This document shows positions 1 through 11,022 of a DNA stretch of 64,000 nt, in pieces; within the stretch, counting starts at the first letter, position 1, and every line of letters begins with the position of its first letter. Made by a program: the position numbers and the translations under genes. The stretch covers positions 2,572,764 to 2,636,763 of the forward strand of contig NW_001865039.1 in the NCBI RefSeq assembly GCF_000002865.3, read 5' to 3'. The notes under the pieces are model-generated. The model made no database searches and was not told the origin of the DNA. It saw nothing but the letters and a program-made list of their open reading frames with translations. The DNA is from Monosiga brevicollis MX1 (lineage: Eukaryota > Opisthokonta > Choanoflagellata > Craspedida > Salpingoecidae).

Positions 1-34
1 CCAGATGCCTTCTCCTGACCACATCTGAAAACGC

Positions 35-1227
35 GTGGCAATTGTGAGTGACCGTAGACGACTAGATGAGTATCTGGCCTTGAACAACAAAGCATCCATG
101 GAGCCCAGCCCCATCATCAATGATAGCCAAAGCTATTTTCAAGATTCGCAAGTTCTTGATGAATTGCAACGCCTCGAAGAACAGGCGCAGCACGAAGCAC
201 CACCTCAAGATGTCGGCGATATGCAACCTTCACCAGATAGCTTGTGCATTTCCAGTTGGTTATCGCTGCGTTTCGTATCATTCCGTATTGTCATGGATGT
301 GGTGCACAGGTAGGCTCACTCAGCTTTTGCCCGGAATTCCGCGATCAGGTGTTGAGCATCCTTTGCTACCCTTTGCTGATTCTTTGCCAAGTGATGCTGA
401 GGTGGATGCAGCCACGGTGAGTCTTGCGATAAATCAAGCATGGAGAAGCTGTTTCATGCTTTTGACTCACGGGTGATGGGCAGACCTATACGACATACGC
501 GCCGCCAGTGCTCTCATACGCGGTCCCTTTCCACGGTTCTTTACTTGATTTTGCAGGCAGGGGTCGTGGTTATTCGCGTGTTAGCTAAAGTGCTCAACGT
601 GAAGCCTATCACTGGTAATCGAGCAACCCCGCAGCATCCAAACCTGAAATCTGAGACCCAGCCCTGGTTCTTTACCATTGAGCTGCATCACTGTGGTCGC
701 AACTTGAGCTGCATGGTCGCCGATGCCGATGCGGTTTGTTCAATTTTTGACGCCAACCTGCTTGAATCTCCGTATTCAGAGGGATAAACATGGCCTCTTT
801 GTGTGTCGCATTGGTGGGAGTGTTGTATTCACCTCTTTGATTTTTGTCACATGACTGCGCCATGCTAAAGCAACTCACTGTCTTGAGTACGCACCTACCT
901 CTACAACAGGATCTTTTTCTGGGTTGCCACGCCAGTGCCTGCAAGACTGCCGAGGAACGGTCAGATCGAGCAGGCGCTTGATCCAGGCAAAGCACGATGA
1001 GGAGGTTTTCTAACACTGTGATCACTCATGCATCATCTAGAAACTCGGCTTTTGCTCAAGCGTACGAGCTTCTGTCAGAGGGCAACGTGCACCTGGACTG
1101 CTTACTCAAGATCTATAGGCATACCCAATCGAACGTAGGTTTTTCTCTGGTTTGGTTTTCTTGCCCCGTATGCCAGAATCATCTCGCATTCATGCCCCCC
1201 CGACCCTCCTTCGTTTCCCATACCTGT
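35..1227 (+). CDS. Unrecognised gene, partial, multi-exon (left window edge)
   Basis: Three stretches look coding. About 36-240 reads as an acidic, Gln-rich segment (INDSQSYFQDSQVLDELQRL). An exon at about 315-417 is open in frame between a cactcag acceptor and a gtgagt donor and contains HPLLPFADSLPSDAEVDAAT. An exon at about 557-735 follows ttttgcag and contains VVVIRVLAKVLNVKP and later WFFTIELHHCGRNLSCMVADADA, the alternating hydrophobic pattern expected of an OB-fold-like beta domain. A further open piece at about 1040-1130 contains AYELLSEGNVHLDCLLKIY. I do not recognise the protein. An OB-fold genome-maintenance protein such as RMI1 is a guess only. Splice choices between these pieces are uncertain and the 5' end lies outside the window. 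Confidence 0.3.
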
Positions 1228-2361
1228 TAGCGCATCTGCACGCGGCTGTTCGGCACCCGGCTCAACCTTGATTAAACGCCTTTCTTAAGTTACCCAAGGT
1301 TCTGGTGCATAAAAAAAATGTGCAAGCGTGGTGGGAGGCATGATAATTGACTGACACTTGATGTACCCACACGACACGGCCAGACCAGCCCTAAACTTGA
1401 CGCTCCTGGCCATTTCACATCTGGCTCGCCAAACGTCAACAAGAAACTTTGTTCTCTCTCTACGACGAAAGGAAAAACCAAAACCAAAGAAGAAAGTTGC
1501 TTGCGAAATTAGATTCCTTTCAAGCACAACTTATCGGCTTTAGTAATTACTAAAAATCGAAAACGAGTGTAACTCGATACTTATCTGAACTTACTAAAGA
1601 GGCATCGATAAGTTCGAACTTATCAACAGGACTTATCGTTTTTGATCGTTTTCGATTACTTATCGATCGCACTCCTCACAACAAAAAAAGCACTTATTTT
1701 CGATTTTCACGAGCCTTGGAAGGAATCTATTGTGTTTTTTTGTGTGAGAAGCTGATGCCCAGAACTGTTGTTGTTGACGGGAGCGTGGCGGCGCCTTGAC
1801 GCGCACTTTTCTTTCTCTCTCTTCCCATCCTTCTGCGACGACGTGTCGGCGCAATGCGGCCTGAGCCTCCCTCATTTTTCTCCTCAAACTCCCAGCAATA
1901 AGCTCGCTCAATTTTGACGCCCACCCGCCCAACCCCAAAAAGAGGAGCGAAGGGTTTTTGAGCTTGTGAGTTTGCAGTTGTCAGTGCCGAAGTATCGGCA
2001 TATGGGAGAGGAGTTTTTATAGTTGGAGGCGACACGGTTTCGGCGAATCGCAGCCTTGCATCTGGTTCCTCGAAACTGGCCGCCAATCCCACGACGGATT
2101 ATGGTCAGTGAGGTCCCAGCCCCCTCGACTTTGTCGAGAGGAAGCCATACCCGCCGAGCGTCATTGCGGAAGTGATGGGACAATCTAGCTTATGAAGCTG
2201 TATCTCTCACTTGCTCATCAAACTTGAAGCAACAAGTTTTGTGTCTGTATATTTGTGTGTGTCAGTGAGGGCAGAAGAAACATGTCGACGTGCTTGTCCG
2301 CAGTCCCTTCTTGGTTTCATTTTTTTTTTTTCTCTTCAAACTGACACAACGGACGAGCACC
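1228..2361. other. Intergenic region with ACTTATC repeat cluster
   Basis: No convincing gene. The stretch 1529-1667 carries six copies of ACTTATC/GATAAGT, two of them fused in a perfect 18-bp palindrome (1607-1624). The 60 bases before the sepiapterin reductase start hold a poly-T run typical of a pyrimidine-rich leader. Open frames on the minus strand (1660-2183) have low-complexity Arg/Ser composition and no family resemblance. Confidence 0.5.
1529..1667. repeat. Cluster of six ACTTATC motifs with an 18-bp palindrome
   Basis: Copies lie at 1529-1535, 1579-1585, 1607-1613 (inverted), 1618-1624, 1631-1637 and 1658-1664. The third and fourth form the self-complementary GATAAGTTCGAACTTATC. The segment is visibly richer in AT than its surroundings. 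It could be a transcription-factor binding array for the gene starting at 2362 or for a gene on the other side. It could also be the remnant of a small inverted-repeat element. The sequence alone does not decide. Confidence 0.6.
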
Positions 2362-3601
2362 ATGGCTCCTACAACCATTTGTATCACGGGCGCATCGCGT
2401 GGTCTGGGCCGTGCCATTGCGCTTGAGGCTGCCAGTGCCCAGAATGCACAGCAGAAAGCAGGTTCGTTCGATTTTGAACCCGCACCGTGCCGTTGCCTCT
2501 CATCTATTAACAGCCCGAGCAAGTAGCCAGCTGACTCCAGCATCACTGTTGCCGCTCGCGCTGTGGTGACCGATAGCCCACTACGTCTTGGTGGCTCGAA
2601 ATGCAGACGAGCTGCACCAAGTCGAGAAGGAGATTCAAGCACGCCACGCTGACGCTGGTCAGTCATGTGGTGTTCGAGCCTTTGCGATACAATTTGCGCT
2701 AGTGCACTTACCTGTGCGTATTTCTGCGCCTGTCAGTGGTGACCGTCCTGCGGGCCGACCTGGGCGACCTCTCCAAGCTCCCGCAGCTAATGCAGGATGT
2801 AGTTTCTGCCGCGGTATGCCAAGTTGTGCTCCCTGCTCCATCTGGGCCGTGACTCTGCTCGGGCGGCCGAGCACGACTCACCTCTAGAGTTGTCCTTGGC
2901 GATGATCATCGACATGTGACCCCTTAGAAAGCGCAAGGGAGCGACCATGTTTTGCTGGTCAACAATGCAGGCACCTTGGGCAACGTGTCGCGCACCCTTG
3001 AGGCTGAAACTGACCCGAGTGCCGTTGGTGATTACGTCCATCTGAATGCGACCTCCCCGCTGTTGCTTGCGTGCGTGACACGTTGATATGCCAAGCCGGA
3101 GCCGCTCTGGCGGCGCAGTACATGGGCAATTCATTTCATGAGGCTCTAATGAATGATAACCCGTGCCTGCTCCCTCCCCCCCATCCCATCCCTTTTCAGC
3201 AACATGTTGGTAGCAGCCTTGCCCGAGACACGCAAGACCATTGTCAACATCTCCTCGCTATGGGCTGTCCAAGCTTCTGCAAGCACGGGCTTGTACTGTA
3301 GCACGCGAGCGATGCGCGACATGCATCTGCGCTGCTTGGCCGCCGAGGTACCTCCAAAAGCATAAAGCATAGCTTTCTGAAAAACAGTTTTGCCTTGCTC
3401 ATCCTCCAGAGCTTGGTTTCCACCCCAATTTGCCATTGCTGTTCTGACACATCCGGCTGGATATGCCCCATGTAGAAACATGCCAACTGCCGAACGGTGA
3501 GCTATGCGCCTGGTCCACTGGATACGGGCATGCAAGCCACCCTGCGTACGGAATTGGCCGACGAAGGCTCGCGCCAATACCTGGCAGACTTGCATGCCAA
3601 G
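2362..3601 (+). CDS. SPR: Sepiapterin reductase (SDR family), 3' end missing
   Basis: NADPH-dependent reductase of tetrahydrobiopterin synthesis, expected in the cytosol. Six exons join in phase: 2362-2461, 2577-2657, 2737-2813, 2928-3070, 3200-3347 and 3476-3601. The product has the Rossmann motif ITGASRGLGRAIA at the N-terminus, the SDR motif LLVNNAGTLGNVSR, the catalytic Ser of TIVNISSLWAVQ, and the catalytic Tyr of TGLYCSTRAMRDM (YxxxK position reads YCSTR). It also has YAPGPLDTGMQ, which is diagnostic of sepiapterin reductase rather than other SDRs. The usual catalytic Lys is replaced by Arg in this reading (TGA/CGA codon region at 3303-3317), which may be real or a sequence error. The family continues about 50 residues past exon 6. 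That last exon must fall in or beyond the gap at 3724-3823. Confidence 0.9.
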
Positions 3602-4071
3602 GTGTGTGTTCAAATGAACCCGCTTCTTCATATGCCCTCGTCTTCAGCAAACCACACCCCTGATCCTGGACCTCTCAACTTCCCCTTTCTCCTTGACCTC
3701 TTGTTGTACTGCGCCTTACCCCGNNNNNNNNNNNNNNNNNNNNNNNNNNNNNNNNNNNNNNNNNNNNNNNNNNNNNNNNNNNNNNNNNNNNNNNNNNNNN
3801 NNNNNNNNNNNNNNNNNNNNNNNGCGGAACCCAAAAGCCAACTACAAATTCCAAAGTCCAAAACGCATCACATCATAATAGCCCAGGAGAGGAGGATGTT
3901 GATGCAAAGAGACATTCAAGAGCGGGCCACGTATGGCGTCAGAGGCTCAGGAGAAGTTTTGAGTCTTGGTCATCAGGAAGGGGTCGCAGACCACCACCAA
4001 GAACGTCAAAATGCCTTCAGAGTTCACCGCCTCCGCTACCAGATCTGCCGGATGTGAACCGTCTTGTGATT
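3602..4071. other. Convergent intergenic region with a 100-base assembly gap
   Basis: Bases 3724-3823 are N. The region lies between the sepiapterin reductase gene (+) and TSR3 (-), whose 3' ends face each other. The missing terminal exon of sepiapterin reductase is expected here. Nothing else recognisable is present. Confidence 0.7.
3724..3823. other. Assembly gap (100 N)
   Basis: Round length of 100 N suggests an arbitrary-length gap placed by the assembler. It probably hides the last exon of sepiapterin reductase. Confidence 0.95.
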
Positions 4072-4983
4072 CTACTCGTCATTCTCTTGGTCCTCCTCCG
4101 CATCCTCCGCATCCTCGCTCTTGTCCTCGGCCTCGTCCTCATCATCCTCCTCGCCATGAAGCTCAAAGTGCTGCATACTAGCATTGAGCTGGCCCTCACC
4201 TTCAAGATCCAGATCACTCAAGTCGTATGAAAAGGTTTGCCGGGTTTCGGCCTCATCTGCCAGTTGCTGCATATGCTGCGCTTGACACTCAAGCATCTCC
4301 TCTGATGATTGACAGGCAGCATACTTGTCCAGCAGCTCTACATTCAGATCGAGAAATGAGTGGCCCCACTTGAACTTGGCCAGAAGCTCGACGGCCATTT
4401 CTTGCAGCCCCAGGATATAACAGCAGGCCGCAAAGGCCTCGACACAGGAGAGCTTCAAAGGCCGGCCGTAGTTGACCGGATTGGCAGCGACAAGATAGGG
4501 CAACAAGCGAACATTGTTGGCGCGCATTTTTGTAAAAGGCACGGCCTCGAGCTCGGCCCAAGAGCAATCAACGACGGCAATGCCGGACTCAAGAACAAAG
4601 TCCTTGTCCGTCGGTGAGAGGCACTGCTTGGCATCTGGACTCAGCACAATGCCCTTGAACGTGTTGCGCAGTGTGAGCTCACGGCACAATCCCATGCGGA
4701 TGAGCTTGCGCCCCGTGCACCTCTTTGGATCGCACTGTGCAAAGTCCCACATGGCCAGCTCGAACACCAACTTGGATGGCTCTCCCGTGTCTCGTTCGCG
4801 CCCATCAATGGCTGAGGCCACGCGCTCGTTCTCCCAAGCCCCCGCATCACGCTCCGCTGCTTGTCGGCGATGACTCGATTTGTCACGACCACGACCCCCA
4901 CGGCCTCCTCCCCGGCCTCCGCGTCCACCACGGCCCCCACCACGGCCTCCACGGCCTCCACCACCACTACCACCGCGTCCCAT
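4072..4983 (-). CDS. TSR3: TSR3, 18S rRNA aminocarboxypropyltransferase
   Basis: Transfers the 3-amino-3-carboxypropyl group of S-adenosylmethionine to a modified pseudouridine of 18S rRNA during late 40S maturation, with a cytoplasmic role. Single exon of 303 residues from the Met at 4983. An upstream in-frame Met at 5058 would add 25 residues that look like leader sequence. The core contains DFAQCDPKRCTGRKL, the KGIVLSPDAKQCLSPTD segment, IAVVDCSWAELE and RLLPYLVAANPVNYGRP, all characteristic of the RLI-like/TSR3 fold. The first 40 residues are almost pure RGG repeats, unlike the short basic N-termini I remember for animal TSR3. The last 40 residues are Asp/Glu-rich, as in other members. 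The gene is convergent with sepiapterin reductase. Confidence 0.93.
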   Translation of the reverse strand: MGRGGSGGGGRGGRGGGRGGRGGRGGGRGGRGRDKSSHRRQAAERDAGAWENERVASAIDGRERDTGEPSKLVFELAMWDFAQCDPKRCTGRKLIRMGLCRELTLRNTFKGIVLSPDAKQCLSPTDKDFVLESGIAVVDCSWAELEAVPFTKMRANNVRLLPYLVAANPVNYGRPLKLSCVEAFAACCYILGLQEMAVELLAKFKWGHSFLDLNVELLDKYAACQSSEEMLECQAQHMQQLADEAETRQTFSYDLSDLDLEGEGQLNASMQHFELHGEEDDEDEAEDKSEDAEDAEEDQENDE

Positions 4984-5319
4984 CGCCGTGGATCGTGCTG
5001 TCAAACGTCTGCTTGCCGTCACAAAGAGAGAGAGAGAGGGCAGAAGAATAGAGCTCACGCGGTCGACTCAAAAATGATGACAATCAATTGCACACAGCTG
5101 ACAGCTGTTGTTGAATTTTCTGCACCAGCCTGCTATGGCTGATGGCGAATGGCTGAAGGATAAAGAGGCTTGCAATTCTTGACGCGCGGACCACAAACGC
5201 GACCAACAAGTGTCATCGCTGGAGGCACCAGCCTCAAGCCAGTGAAGAGGCAAAGCAACGAGCACAACAAAGAAAGATAAACGAAAAAGAAGGTATGACT
5301 GAACATGGACCAGACAGGC

Positions 5320-6289
5320 TCAGGCTTCAACGTCAGCCTCCTCCTCGAATGCTGTCATCGCGGTGTTGCTTGCACTGGGAGGGCGATCCACGTTGACCGA
5401 TGATCGGCGAAACGCCGCAGCAACCCCGGTGGTGCCTTTATCAGTTTCATCACACTGGTAAATGAGCTTGCTCTTCAAGTCCTCTGGAATGTCACTCAGC
5501 GTGTATGACGTGTGTGATAGGTGGTGCAGCTCCAAATGATCCACCTCCAGCAACTCGGGCTGCACATAGTCTTGCAAGTCTGCCTCATCCAAGGGGGCCT
5601 CCTCCGCGGCAACCTCCATCGGCAGATAATCCCCCACGGCCTCAAGGCCCTTGTGAGTGCGGAACCAGAACCAAAGCGTAAAAGCTGCCAGGGGCAGCAT
5701 CATCGCCGCCTACAGATGGCACCCGATATGGTGAACAACACAAACATGGCATCAGAAGACGCGAGATGATGGGCGCACACATTCATTTTCTTCACAGGCC
5801 ATAAAATCTGGTCCCAAGGGACCCCAAACCCAGGGAATGGCAGGGCCGTACCACTGGAGGATTGTTTTTGACAGAAAAGACGCCCGCCACGACCAACTCG
5901 GCAATCAGCAGCGCCACCATCAACCGATTGAACAGCATGGGCCACAATAGCCCTCCAGAATCCGGCGTGGGTCGATACACGTAGTCTACCCATGCAAGCG
6001 CAAGATCAAGGTGAGTGAGCGGGTCTGTGGCCGTCTTGAGGAAGGCAGACGCTACGCGGTGGCCCACGTACAAAGGAGGTGACGGATGGTCAAGTAGCCG
6101 AGGCCAAAGTACAGCACGAGAAAAGGAGCAATAATGGGGGTCACCACCACATACACCACGCCCACCAAAAAAACCAGAATGTCACCTATGGAGACGAGGA
6201 GTTCAAAGCAGGCACCACATCGACGTAGTCGTTGGTAAGTTTCGTGCACCGACCGGCACCACTGAAACGGGAACAACCAGAAGCAATGC

Positions 6290-6336
<47 letters not shown>

Positions 6337-9300
6337 GCGCGCGCGCAAAAGCGGTCGACGCAGCGAAAGAGCATTGACCAACCGGCAGCTGCGGGAGCTA
6401 CATTCCATGTTTCTTCGCGGCGCGCCTTCTCCAGTTCGCGTGGCGTTTGAGTATAAAAGAGCTGTCGACCCAAAAGACGAAGAAAAAAGGGCAACGAACA
6501 GACTTAGCGTACGGTACGAGATGTTTTAACGCAACAACCATGAACTTACCCCGACGATGAGAGACCACAGCACCTCCCAAACTCGTAGAAGCATCGTGGG
6601 GTAACCCGTTACCGCTGCATTTGGCAAAGTGGCAGCGTAACAAAGCACAAACGATGGAGATGAGTATGATCAGCAATCAACAAAACTAGACGCATTCTCC
6701 GGGAAAAGCGCAAGACTTTGAGCAGGACACACAGCGGAGCATCACGTAGGTAGTGAAGAAAGTGCCGGTGCGGGGAATGGCTCCACCCAAGAGCTTCAGA
6801 ACACCTCGCGGATCGCGCGAAAAGTTGTCGGCTATATCCAAAATACTGCCGGTGCGAATCATTCACACATGGACGCGTGAGCAGGGGTACCGATCGAGAA
6901 AACCGATTGTGGCGCCCGATGTGGCTGTACTGTCCAGAGAATATGCCGAGTGGCATGCAGGCTTGATACACAGTTGCACCTCAGCCTCACCTGCCCGCAA
7001 TGAAGGAAACCAGAAAAACGTTCAAGATCTACGGGTTTTTATAGAAGACGGCATGATATGTGAACATAGGTGCAGCACCTCACACCACACCAGGGGTGTC
7101 AGTAGCTGACCTGAAACCAAAACAGCTTTGCCATGGCCGAGCGGCCAATTTCCGACTTGCTTGCAATGCCCTCCTTGCGCGAGATGACTGGGGAGGCCAA
7201 AACGATCATTGCGCACAAACGTCGTGAAAGGAGCGCCAACGCCAGCAAAGCTTCGTGTGGGCTTGGCAAGAGCAAAAGCAGGCCAAACACACATTTCATG
7301 ATGCCAGGAAGGACGGCCATGAAGATGACGAGCAAGAGTGTAGGAATCACGCCTTGCACCATGCCCTGCACGAGCGGACTGGCATCGGCTACATCGTCGA
7401 GCCCATCGGCCCAGAGATCCAGAGTTTCCAGAGTGGTAATGGATGCCACAAAGGTGACAGGAATGACCCACAAAACCACCTGCCAAATAGTGCAGTCATC
7501 ACGCCCATGGCAGCAAGTCATAAGCATTCATCATGTGATTCGGTTCAAAGTGTGAAGACTTGAATGAGAGCCAAGAAATGAGACGCCCGCGCGAAATACT
7601 ATTTCCAAACGACGTACCAGAGCTCCGGTGATCAGAGAGGCGATGGCAGTGCGATGCGCTCGTTCCTGGGAGGTGACACCAATGTTCTCCCACACCAGGT
7701 CCTGTGGCTCCGGTGCACGCTGTGTTGACCAAGTATAGGGCTCGGCACAGTGCAGCACTTGTGCGGCCACGGTGGCACTGCGCTGGGAAGCGAAAGCCAC
7801 GAATCCAGTGGCATGATAACTGTTGACGTGGATTGCGGAGCGTCGTGCGCTTGCAAACTATTCAAACCAAACAAGGTCACAGGCGCGGCCATCAAAATGC
7901 AGCGGCGAAAAACAGAACACAACAAGATTTGAAAGAAGAGCATCGTGGATAAGGAAATACCAGCGCCGCGCAACTTTTTCTGACTCACGTCGGCATTCTG
8001 CTGCTCAAGAGTGCGACCAAGATACTCCACAGCTGGACGCTGATCGCCACTGCAAGTGCCACCAATCGACATGCGCGCCGTCCCGCCATCCCGCTGATCG
8101 CGGAAGGTGTAGCGCTCGAGTTTAATAGCGGTCTAATTTGCCACCAGAACAGGAGACAGCGGGTGACGCATGGCCAGCGGCATCAATGACTTCTCTCCTT
8201 GGAAGCGTTATGGTCAAATGGTCACTTGAACAAGACAATCGTCCGAAGAAGTGTGGCATAGGGCACCATACCTTGAGGCGCTGCTCCGAAACAGGATGCA
8301 AAGCGTCAATGTTGCGCGCGCGTGTAGCTGCCAGGACGTCTGGGTAAATATCACTGCAACGAGCCTCCTCACTGAGTGCGAAAACGACATGCTGCTCATA
8401 GCCATCCACGCCATGTAGGGCACTGACCGATAGTAATGGGCTAGGCCTCGATCGTCTCGGCAAGATGAAGGAATGTCGCGCACCATGACCACGTAACTAT
8501 CTGCGCGGCGATTCTGCAAGTACTCGCGACGAAATCGCACAAACTAGATCATGGGTCAAGGTCAGCGAGCCCAATGTCATTAGTAGGGCGAAGGAAGGGA
8601 GCAACACTGAAGCCAGCAGCCCGGACGAGGGTCAAAAGTGGAGTATACCTTGCGGTAGGCATGATCCAAAAGATACATGGCTAGGAGAGCCACAAGATAA
8701 GCAGCAACAAGATGCGCCCAGAGGTAGTCAGAGCCTTCAGGGACGTTGGCCAGGGATACACGGTCGATGCCGTGCTCTTGAATTTCACCTGCCAACACAA
8801 AATGATCGCACATCCAGGAGCGGTTAGATGTGCGCCGGTTCTGGTCAACATCAGCAAAGTCGATGCATGTGGACGTGTGCAAACAGAAAGCCGCTTAAAA
8901 ACTTGCCGCGCGAGTTGATGGGCATGAGTACAATGAGGACATAAAAGGCCATGCAGAAGAACAGAAAGGTGGCATAGCGGAACATAACTAGGTACATGGT
9001 CGAGTCGAGGCCGCACTTGCGAAAGATTTCATCGTCGCCGATGGACAGGATGCTCCGAAGCCAGCCAACCCAGCCATGGTCAGCTGCGCGCATCTGCAGT
9101 AGACGGGGCCCAATAGAGCAAGACACCCGGCCATCGTCAGCTCAAACCAAGGCGAGATAGGACGATGTCATGGGCCATGCAAGGCCATTCACGTGAGGGG
9201 GTGCGGTCTGAGCGTGTCACTGCCAGCACCTCGGTATCAGCATCAAGGGTTCGAGGCTCGTAGAGCTGCGGGAAGCGTGGGCGCACGAAGACAAAAATGA

Positions 9301-9961
9301 TGATGCACAAAAGGCCAACAAGGCCATTAAAGGCAAAGGCAACCACAAAGGAGGCAGTGGTGCTATAGGCACGCCGAGGCCCAGGACCCAGAAGGCAGGG
9401 TAAAGCAAAGGTGAGACGTTGGAGGCGAGAGTTTGGTATTGACGAAACCAATTGCGGACACAAGCGGGAGTAAAGCATGCGCGAGGACCAGATACGGTAA
9501 GGTACTGACTCATCTCGCTGGGCCACTGTGTTACATTTGAGCCTGCCGTAGACGTTTGATTCGCCTGTTGCTTTGAAGAGGAATGTGCATCCGGACATGG
9601 AGATGTTGGAATGACCCGCATCCTGCTTGCAGCCGATACCAGAAGTGCCCACCCAGACGGAAATGATACTGGTGTTGCAGTCAATGGTGTAGCTCTCGAG
9701 AAAGTCAGTTGCATCGATGCACGTCTCCGCGTCGTCGTGGTCCACGCAGTAAACCGACTGCTTCGATTTGCCCGGGGTACCCGTGCCGCGTGGGTGTAGG
9801 CACTTGTTATCTGAATACAGCTCCAGACAGTCTGAATATTCAGTGCCGTGCGTGCCGGGCAGCTCTGGCAGCACCAGCACCAGCACTAGCAGAGCCCATG
9901 CCAGCCAGCGCCGGCCTTGCACCACCATCACCTTGGTTGTGTGACAAGTGGTTTTGATCAA
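5320..9961 (-). CDS. TMEM63/CSC1-like mechanosensitive cation channel
   Basis: OSCA/TMEM63 family: osmo- or stretch-gated cation channel of plasma or lysosomal membrane. Many short exons on the minus strand. The N-terminal exon (9961 or the Met at 9928) starts with a signal-like stretch (WLAWALLVLVLVLPELPGTHG) and a Cys-rich extracellular head. A first transmembrane helix follows after an intron (AFNGLVGLLCIIIFVFV near 9300). Further helices lie near 8960 (RYATFLFFCMAFYVLIVLM), 8690 (LVAAYLVALLAMYLLDHAY), 7470 (VIPVTFVASITTLE) and 7350 (PTLLLVIFMAVLPGIMKCVF). Family signatures include DDEIFRKCGLDSTMYL, YVVMVRDIPSS (8500), FLVSFIAG (7015), GAIPRTGTFFTTYVMLR (6800) and VVYVVVTPIIAPFLVLYFG (6140). 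The C-terminal exon 5320-5703 encodes a cytosolic acidic tail. A CA/CG repeat lies in an intron at 6290-6346. Exact exon borders were not all resolved. Confidence 0.88.
6290..6346. repeat. (AC)n followed directly by (GC)n
   Basis: About 33 bases of alternating AC run into about 24 bases of alternating GC without interruption, inside an intron of the TMEM63 gene. Uninterrupted alternating purine-pyrimidine DNA of this length is a classic Z-DNA-forming sequence. Confidence 0.95.
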
Positions 9962-10445
9962 ACCTTGGAGCCAAGAATTAGTGGTAGAACAAATCTGAGC
10001 TGCGCTACGATCGGCGAGAACCAGGAGCAGCGTACACCCGAGGCTTGCTTCTCAGCAGGAGAGCAAAACTCTCTGTGCTGAAGGCGGTGGCGGTGAAGTC
10101 GGCCACATGCACCAACAGGTGTGAAAGGAGGAAATGGCTCCACTACACACACAATTGTCACTCAAACCAATGCGTATGCTGACTTTGACAGGTGCTCTGG
10201 CAAGGCAGGACCTGGTCAGCCAGATATTCCGCAGCAAGCAAGACGCTCACCAGCCCGCAACCGCAACGCAAACCGGACGCGAGATGAGCAAAGTGATCGA
10301 GCCTTGGACTGAGGACCGAGACTCGTCCAAGCTGCACTGCGCCTGTGGGCTGCCCTTTTTTTTTGCTTGTGTCCGTCCGTCCGTTGTGTGCATGTGAAAC
10401 CTTCTTCGTTTGCTCGTTGTCAGATAAAGTTGATCACTGGATGGG

Positions 10446-10525
<80 letters not shown>

Positions 10526-11022
10526 ACCTTTGATTTCATAAAGGGGGGCGCATGAGAGTGAGGCATGCATGAGATGGACATGACAGCGGTGGCGGGAACC
10601 AAAGCGAGCCCAAGGTTCAATTGGTCCGCAACCGCAGCACGGTTGAGGCATGAAGGCATGAGTCTCGGAGCAACGTTTGCAATGGCAGTGAGACGATTGA
10701 ATAGGGTAAAAGCATAGAATGAGAATCGAGGATGATATGGAGGCAGGACTGGCACGACACAAATGGCGTTTCACGAGAAAAAGTCAGAACAAGAACAAGA
10801 ACATGGAAGGGGTATGAACCCATGGGAAACAGGAAACTTGCAGTCACGCACGGCGTTACCTGCAGACGAAGGGCTTTTCCCATTGACACATCCAACACGA
10901 GAAGCGCGAGCACACACATGCGAGCGACTGCGAGCGAGCTGCAGTCAAGCAAGAACATTCGGCACAAGGCCGGGGGCGCCAGCAACGCAAAAGGACACGA
11001 GAGGCGCTTGCATTTGTGGCGG
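9962..11022. other. Intergenic region between TMEM63 start and SH2-FYVE 3' end
   Basis: Holds a long TG microsatellite (10448-10524). On the + strand, 10160-10350 has a coding-like run (ALARQDLVSQIFRSKQ, then EMSKVIEPWTEDRDSSKLHC), but no start, splice frame or homologue could be fixed. It could be a small unannotated gene divergent from TMEM63. Confidence 0.4.
10448..10524. repeat. (TG)n microsatellite
   Basis: About 38 uninterrupted TG units in intergenic DNA. The reading frames through it (Cys-Val or His-Thr runs) are not genes. Confidence 0.97.
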
